Below are positions 59,543-64,000 of a stretch of DNA of 64,000 nt, one piece after another (positions within the stretch are counted from its first letter, which is position 1; the number at the start of each line of letters is the position of its first letter). The position numbers were made by a program, and so were the translations under genes. The notes under the pieces are model-generated. The model saw only the letters and a list, made by a program, of their open reading frames with translations, was not told where the DNA came from and ran no database searches. Source of the DNA: Tabrizicola piscis (GTDB taxonomy: Bacteria > Pseudomonadota > Alphaproteobacteria > Rhodobacterales > Rhodobacteraceae). Where the stretch lies: NCBI RefSeq assembly GCF_003940805.1, contig NZ_CP034328.1, positions 2,090,001 to 2,154,000 on the forward strand, in the 5' to 3' direction.

Positions 59543-61450
59543 ATGGCCAAAGTCATCGGTATTGACCTCGGGACGACGAACTCTTGCGTTGCCATCATGG
59601 ATGGTTCGCAACCCCGCGTCATCGAGAATTCGGAAGGCGCGCGCACGACGCCTTCCATCGTCGGTTTCACCGACTCGGAGCGTCTGGTCGGGCAGGCTGC
59701 CAAACGGCAGGCCGTCACCAACGCCTCGAACACCATCTTCGCGGTCAAGCGCTTGATCGGGCGCCGGTTTGATGATCCCGTGATCCTCAAAGACCAGAAG
59801 AACATGCCGTACAAGATCGTCAACGGCGGCAACGGCGACGCCTGGGTCGAAGCCCGGGGCGAGAAGTATTCGCCAAGCCAGGTGTCGGCCTTCATCCTGC
59901 AGAAGATGAAGGAAACGGCGGAAAGCTATCTGGGTGAGACGGTCACGCAGGCTGTCATCACGGTGCCCGCCTATTTCAACGACGCCCAGCGTCAGGCCAC
60001 CAAGGACGCAGGGAAAATCGCGGGTCTTGAGGTGCTGCGCATCATCAACGAACCGACGGCGGCGGCACTCGCCTACGGCCTCGACAAGAAAGAGACCAAG
60101 ACGATCGCGGTCTATGACCTTGGCGGCGGCACGTTTGACATCACCATCCTGGAAATCGACGACGGGTTGTTTGAAGTGAAATCCACCAACGGGGATACGT
60201 TCCTTGGCGGTGAAGACTTCGACATGCGGATCGTCAACTACCTTGCCGACGAGTTCAAGAAAGAGCACGGCGTCGATCTGTCGAACGACAAGATGGCGCT
60301 GCAGCGCCTGAAGGAAGCGGCGGAAAAGGCGAAGATCGAGCTGTCGTCCTCCAGCCAGACCGAAATCAACCAGCCCTTCATCAGCATGGACCGCAATACC
60401 GGCCAGCCGCTTCACCTTGTGATGAAGCTGACCCGCGCCAAGCTGGAGAACCTGGTTGAGGACCTGATCAAGAAGTCGATCAAGCCTTGCATGGCGGCGC
60501 TGAAGGATGCCGGCGTGTCCAAGGAGGACATTGACGAGGTCGTTCTGGTCGGCGGTATGACCCGCATGCCGCGCGTGATCGAGGAAGTGACCAAGTACTT
60601 CGGCAAGGAACCCCACAAGGGCGTGAACCCTGACGAAGTCGTGGCGCTTGGTGCCGCCATCCAGGCCGGCGTGCTGCAGGGCGACGTCAAGGACGTGGTT
60701 CTGCTGGACGTGACCCCGCTGTCGCTGGGGATCGAAACCCTCGGTGGCGTCTTCACCCGCCTGATCGACCGCAACACGACGATCCCGACCAAGAAGTCCC
60801 AAGTCTTCTCGACCGCCGAGGACAACCAGAACGCGGTGACGATCCGCGTGTTCCAGGGCGAGCGTGAGATGGCTGCCGACAACAAGATGCTGGGCCAGTT
60901 CAATCTGGAACAGATCCCGCCCGCCCCGCGTGGCGTGCCGCAGATCGAGGTGACCTTCGACATCGACGCCAACGGCATCGTGTCGGTGAAAGCCAAGGAC
61001 AAGGGCACGAACAAAGAGCAGGCGATCACGATCCAGGCTTCGGGCGGTCTGTCCGATGAAGAGATCGAGAAGATGGTCCGCGACGCCGAGGCGAATGCCG
61101 AGGCTGACAAGGAACGGCGTGAGCTGGTTGAAACCAAGAACCAGGGCGAAAGCCTGCTGCATTCGACCAAGAAGTCCTTGGCCGACCACGGTGACAAGGT
61201 AGACCCCTCGACCGTCGAGGCGATCGAACTTGCCATGCAGCCGCTTGAAGAAGCGCTGAAAGGCGAGGATGCGGGCAAGATCCGCTCGGGCATCCAGAAC
61301 CTGACCGAAGCCGCGATGAAGCTGGGCGAGGCGATCTACAAGGCCAACCAGTCCGAAGGTGGCAGCGGTGATGATGAGCCGCGCCCGGTGGATGACGATG
61401 ACATCGTCGACGCCGACTTCGAGGATCTTGGCAACAGCAAGCGGAAGTAA
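59543..61450 (+). CDS. dnaK: Hsp70 chaperone DnaK
   Basis: The 635-aa protein is full length: [17 protein letters not shown], the ATP phosphate loop [19 protein letters not shown], the linker [14 protein letters not shown] and the disordered acidic tail [13 protein letters not shown]. It refolds proteins with DnaJ and GrpE. A terminator follows, after which dnaJ has its own GTG start. grpE is not in the window. Confidence 0.98.
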   Translation: MAKVIGIDLGTTNSCVAIMDGSQPRVIENSEGARTTPSIVGFTDSERLVGQAAKRQAVTNASNTIFAVKRLIGRRFDDPVILKDQKNMPYKIVNGGNGDAWVEARGEKYSPSQVSAFILQKMKETAESYLGETVTQAVITVPAYFNDAQRQATKDAGKIAGLEVLRIINEPTAAALAYGLDKKETKTIAVYDLGGGTFDITILEIDDGLFEVKSTNGDTFLGGEDFDMRIVNYLADEFKKEHGVDLSNDKMALQRLKEAAEKAKIELSSSSQTEINQPFISMDRNTGQPLHLVMKLTRAKLENLVEDLIKKSIKPCMAALKDAGVSKEDIDEVVLVGGMTRMPRVIEEVTKYFGKEPHKGVNPDEVVALGAAIQAGVLQGDVKDVVLLDVTPLSLGIETLGGVFTRLIDRNTTIPTKKSQVFSTAEDNQNAVTIRVFQGEREMAADNKMLGQFNLEQIPPAPRGVPQIEVTFDIDANGIVSVKAKDKGTNKEQAITIQASGGLSDEEIEKMVRDAEANAEADKERRELVETKNQGESLLHSTKKSLADHGDKVDPSTVEAIELAMQPLEEALKGEDAGKIRSGIQNLTEAAMKLGEAIYKANQSEGGSGDDEPRPVDDDDIVDADFEDLGNSKRK

Positions 61451-61469
61451 CGCCGCGTGAACCAGAAAA

Positions 61470-61497
61470 GGGGGCGGTCTGGCAACGGACCGCCCCC
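61470..61497 (+). terminator. Hairpin between dnaK and dnaJ
   Basis: GGGGGCGGTC pairs with GACCGCCCCC across an 8-base loop, 20 bases after the dnaK stop and followed by CTT. It may lower dnaJ expression relative to dnaK. Confidence 0.75.
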
Positions 61498-61524
61498 CTT
61501 CCGGTTCGGTTTGGGGGTTTTGCC

Positions 61525-62682
61525 GTGGCAAAGCGCGATTACTACGAAGTCCTTGGGGCCAGCAAAGGCGCTTCGGCGGATGAGCTGAAGAAGGCCTATC
61601 GCCAGAAGGCGAAAGAGCTGCATCCTGACCGCAATTCAGACAATCCGCAGGCCGAGGCCCAGTTCAAGGAAGTGAACGAGGCCTATGAGGTTCTGAAGGA
61701 TGAACAGAAGAAAGCGGCCTATGACCGCTTTGGCCATCAGGCGTTTGAAGGCGGCATGGGCGGCGGGCCGCGCCCGGGGCAGGGCTATGGCCAGCAAGGC
61801 GACTTTGCCAGCGCCTTTTCGGACGTGTTCGAAGACCTGTTCGGCGATTTCATGGGCGGTCGTGGCGGCGGTGGTGGCGGCGCTCGCAGCCGGGCGCAGC
61901 GCGGGTCGGACCTGCGCTATAACCTGCGCGTGACGCTGGAGGAGGCCTATAGCGGCATCCAAAAGACCATCAGCGTTCCGACATCCGTCACCTGCGACGT
62001 GTGCCACGGGTCCGGCGCCGAAGGTGGGGCAGAACCCGTCACCTGCCCGACCTGTTCCGGCATGGGCAAGGTCCGGGCGCAGCAGGGCTTTTTCACGGTG
62101 GAGCGCACTTGCCCGACCTGTAACGGCATGGGCCAGATCATCAAGAACCCCTGCAAGAATTGCGGTGGCCATGGCCGGGTCCAGAAGGAACGCACGCTGT
62201 CGGTCAACATCCCGCAAGGCGTGGAGACTGGCACCCGCATCCGTCTGGCGGGCGAAGGTGAGGCCGGTCTGCGTGGCGGGCCGCAGGGTGACCTTTACAT
62301 CTTCATCGAGGTGAAGGAACACGCGATCTTCCAGCGCGACGGCGTGCATCTGTTCTGCCGCGTTCCGGTATCCATGCCCACGGCAGCCTTGGGTGGTGAG
62401 GTTGAGGTGCCAACGATCGACGGCGGCAAGGCCCGGGTCAAGGTGCCTGCCGGTGCCCAGACCGGCAAGCAGATGCGCCTGCGGATGAAGGGCATGCCCG
62501 CCCTGCGCAGCGGCAACACCGGCGACATGGTGATCGAGCTTGCGGTGGAAACCCCGGTCAACCTGACCAGCCGCCAGCGCGAATTGCTGCGCGAGTTCGA
62601 GGATCTGTCGGAAGAGAACAACCCTGAATCCAGCTCCTTCTTCTCGAAGGTGAAGGGGTTCTGGGACGGCATGAAGGGCTAA
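61525..62682 (+). CDS. dnaJ: Hsp40 co-chaperone DnaJ
   Basis: A GTG start at 61525 ([11 protein letters not shown]) gives 385 aa. The J domain contains the HPD motif ([11 protein letters not shown]), then a Gly/Phe-rich region ([24 protein letters not shown]) and four zinc-finger repeats [24 protein letters not shown] and CKNCGGHG. C-terminal substrate domains complete the type I DnaJ. It stimulates DnaK. Confidence 0.97.
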   Translation: MAKRDYYEVLGASKGASADELKKAYRQKAKELHPDRNSDNPQAEAQFKEVNEAYEVLKDEQKKAAYDRFGHQAFEGGMGGGPRPGQGYGQQGDFASAFSDVFEDLFGDFMGGRGGGGGGARSRAQRGSDLRYNLRVTLEEAYSGIQKTISVPTSVTCDVCHGSGAEGGAEPVTCPTCSGMGKVRAQQGFFTVERTCPTCNGMGQIIKNPCKNCGGHGRVQKERTLSVNIPQGVETGTRIRLAGEGEAGLRGGPQGDLYIFIEVKEHAIFQRDGVHLFCRVPVSMPTAALGGEVEVPTIDGGKARVKVPAGAQTGKQMRLRMKGMPALRSGNTGDMVIELAVETPVNLTSRQRELLREFEDLSEENNPESSSFFSKVKGFWDGMKG

Positions 62683-62687
62683 GGCCC

Positions 62688-62721
62688 CCCGGATCCTTGC
62701 CCTTTCGGGTCAGGATCCGGG
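62688..62721. terminator. Bidirectional hairpin between dnaJ and the TerC-like gene
   Basis: CCCGGATCCT and AGGATCCGGG are perfect 10-base arms around a 14-base loop in the convergent gap. Confidence 0.7.
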
Positions 62722-62730
62722 CTTTGCCGT

Positions 62731-63801
62731 TCAGGGGACCTGATCGGGAACCGGCACTTCGGCATCATGCGCGTGAAGCCGGCGCCAGCGGATCGACGAC
62801 CAAAGTGCCACGGCGATGAACCCGGCACCCAGCAGACCGGTAATCACCTCGGGGATATGGGCCAAGGTCTGGCCAAACATCACGCAGGCCAGGACGAAGA
62901 TCGACCAGAAGGCCCCGTGTTCCAGATAGCGGAACTCTGACAGGGTCTGGCGTTCGACCAGCATGATGGTCATCGACCGGACATACATCGCGCCGACGCC
63001 AAGGCCGATGGCAATCAGGAACAGGTTCTGCGTCAGGGCGAAGGCGCCGATGACACCGTCAAAGCTGAAGGACGCATCCAGAACCTCAAGGTACAGGAAC
63101 GCGCCGATCCCGCCCTTGACCGCAAGGTCTGCGGCCTTGTCGGCGTGGTCAAGGATATGGCCGATGACATCGACGACCAGGAAGGTCACCAGTCCCGACA
63201 CGGCCGAGTACAGGAAGGTGGAAAGCTCAACCTCGGGCATGATCGTGGCGAAGATCAGGATGATCGTGAGGACGATGGCAAGCTCCAGCCCCTGCACCGA
63301 GGAGAACCGCGACATGGCGCCTTCGACCGAGGCGATCCAGTGGACGTCCTTGCCTTCGTCGAAGAAGTATTTCAGCGCCACCATCATCAGGAAGGCCCCG
63401 CCGAAGGCCGCGATGGAAAGATGCGCGTCGCCCACGATGCGCGAGTATTCCGCGGGTTCCGAGGCGGCAAGGCGCAGCGCCTCGATCGGGCCGATCTTTG
63501 CGGCGAAGACCACGATCAGGATCGGAAAGACGATCCGCATGCCAAAGACCGCGATCAGGATGCCCCAGGTCAGGAACCGGCGCTGCCACAGCGGCGTCAT
63601 CTCCTGCAGCTTGTTGGCGTTCACGATGGCGTTGTCGAAAGACAGGCTGATTTCCAGGACGGACAGCACTGCGCCAATGAACAGGAACCCAAGGGCCCCG
63701 GTCAGCGTGCCGGTATAGGCGAAGCCCAGCCAGACCGACAGAAACAGGCCGATCCCGGTAACAAGGAAGGCCCAGCGGAAGTAGTGCAACGCTGTCGACA
63801 T
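62731..63801 (-). CDS. TerC/DUF475-type integral membrane protein
   Basis: The ATG at 63801 follows GAGGATCC; 356 aa. About nine hydrophobic helices are interrupted by the TerC-like ion motifs SLSFDNAIVNANKL and DASFSFDGVIGAFALTQN, and by FPILIVVFAAKIGPIEALRLA. TerC/DUF475 proteins are linked to tellurite resistance and metal (Mn) export; the real substrate is unknown. It stands alone and faces dnaJ convergently. Confidence 0.9.
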   Translation of the reverse strand: MSTALHYFRWAFLVTGIGLFLSVWLGFAYTGTLTGALGFLFIGAVLSVLEISLSFDNAIVNANKLQEMTPLWQRRFLTWGILIAVFGMRIVFPILIVVFAAKIGPIEALRLAASEPAEYSRIVGDAHLSIAAFGGAFLMMVALKYFFDEGKDVHWIASVEGAMSRFSSVQGLELAIVLTIILIFATIMPEVELSTFLYSAVSGLVTFLVVDVIGHILDHADKAADLAVKGGIGAFLYLEVLDASFSFDGVIGAFALTQNLFLIAIGLGVGAMYVRSMTIMLVERQTLSEFRYLEHGAFWSIFVLACVMFGQTLAHIPEVITGLLGAGFIAVALWSSIRWRRLHAHDAEVPVPDQVP

Positions 63802-63909
63802 CGGATCCTCACGGTTGGCAGAGCATCGCTTTAGGACGCCGCCCCTGCATCTGCAAGCAATCGGGTGGCGTTTACCAATCATTCATCGTTTTGACGGCAG
63901 AATCTGGCC

Positions 63910-64000
63910 ATGACACCAGTTTCGGGCTTCAGCGATTCCCTGTTCTCAGACCTCTCCCCCGTCGCGGATGGGGATGAGGCTGCTGCTATGCCGGTCCCCT
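63910..64000 (+). CDS. Start of an unidentified gene running off the window
   Basis: An ATG at 63910 opens a frame that stays open for 30 codons to the edge (MTPVSGFSDSLFSDLSPVADG). It is divergent from the TerC-like gene. It is too short to identify; even its being a gene is provisional. Confidence 0.4.
   Translation, partial: MTPVSGFSDSLFSDLSPVADGDEAAAMPVP

Overview
The window looks like a chromosomal segment of an alphaproteobacterium of the family Rhodobacteraceae (Rhodobacter/Tabrizicola/Gemmobacter type). It is GC-rich and densely coding. It carries a petP-petR-like regulator pair, the HDAC-like/xseB/ispA/dxs order, a phaA-phaB pair, an Rhodobacteraceae-type flagellar run (motB-flgE-flgK-flgL-flgI), kdsD-lptC-lptA-lptB-hpf-ptsN without rpoN between lptB and hpf, and dnaK-dnaJ. 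No tRNA, rRNA, CRISPR array, insertion sequence or prophage was recognised. The taxonomic call rests on gene content and protein style, not on a marker gene.

Layout. 1-4 kb: N-terminus of a winged-helix regulator cut by the window edge, a PAP2/haloperoxidase-like protein with 19 Gly-Thr-His repeats, and a subtilisin-like protease. 4.2-7.2 kb: an alpha-oxoamine-synthase-like PLP enzyme, ubiG and a proline iminopeptidase. 7.3-11.3 kb: operon for isoprenoid precursors (histone-deacetylase-like protein, xseB, ispA, dxs). 11.4-13.2 kb: a glycine-rich secreted protein behind a near-perfect FNR-type promoter and a beta-barrel protein. 13.2-16.7 kb: petR/petP-like regulators, ilvE, ohr/ohrR with a palindromic operator region, and a 55-residue basic protein. 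16.7-21.1 kb: queG, a GST, a Trm112-like protein, a Lon-N protein, a thioredoxin-TPR protein and tag. 21.2-27.6 kb: an EAL protein, phaA, phaB, a DMT exporter, a YdcH-like protein, a tRNA methyltransferase, a DUF2007 protein and a long-chain polyprenyl diphosphate synthase.

27.9-36.5 kb is the most unusual block: seven co-directional genes for an FHA protein, a PP2C phosphatase, three P-loop GTPases (at least two dynamin-like), a small roadblock-like protein and an unknown protein. It combines phospho-signalling parts with putative membrane-remodelling GTPases. No Ser/Thr kinase and no type VI secretion gene lies beside it. This is my best candidate for an undescribed system.

36.7-43.8 kb: nagA and the flagellar run, with CtrA-like sites before motB and flgE. 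43.8-49.9 kb: a VOC protein, a 551-base gene-free stretch, rnd, and the Kdo/LPS-export genes; lptB has an apparent one-base frameshift in a G tract. 49.9-58.8 kb: a surface-glycan locus with a sulfotransferase, three glycosyltransferases, galU, kdsB, cysQ and an ABC-2 permease. 59.5-64 kb: dnaK-dnaJ behind a heat-shock-type promoter, a TerC-like membrane protein and the first codons of an unidentified gene.

Many genes are translationally coupled by ATGA, GTGA or TGATG overlaps. Long open frames antisense to real genes are common because of the GC-rich codon usage and were treated as shadows.
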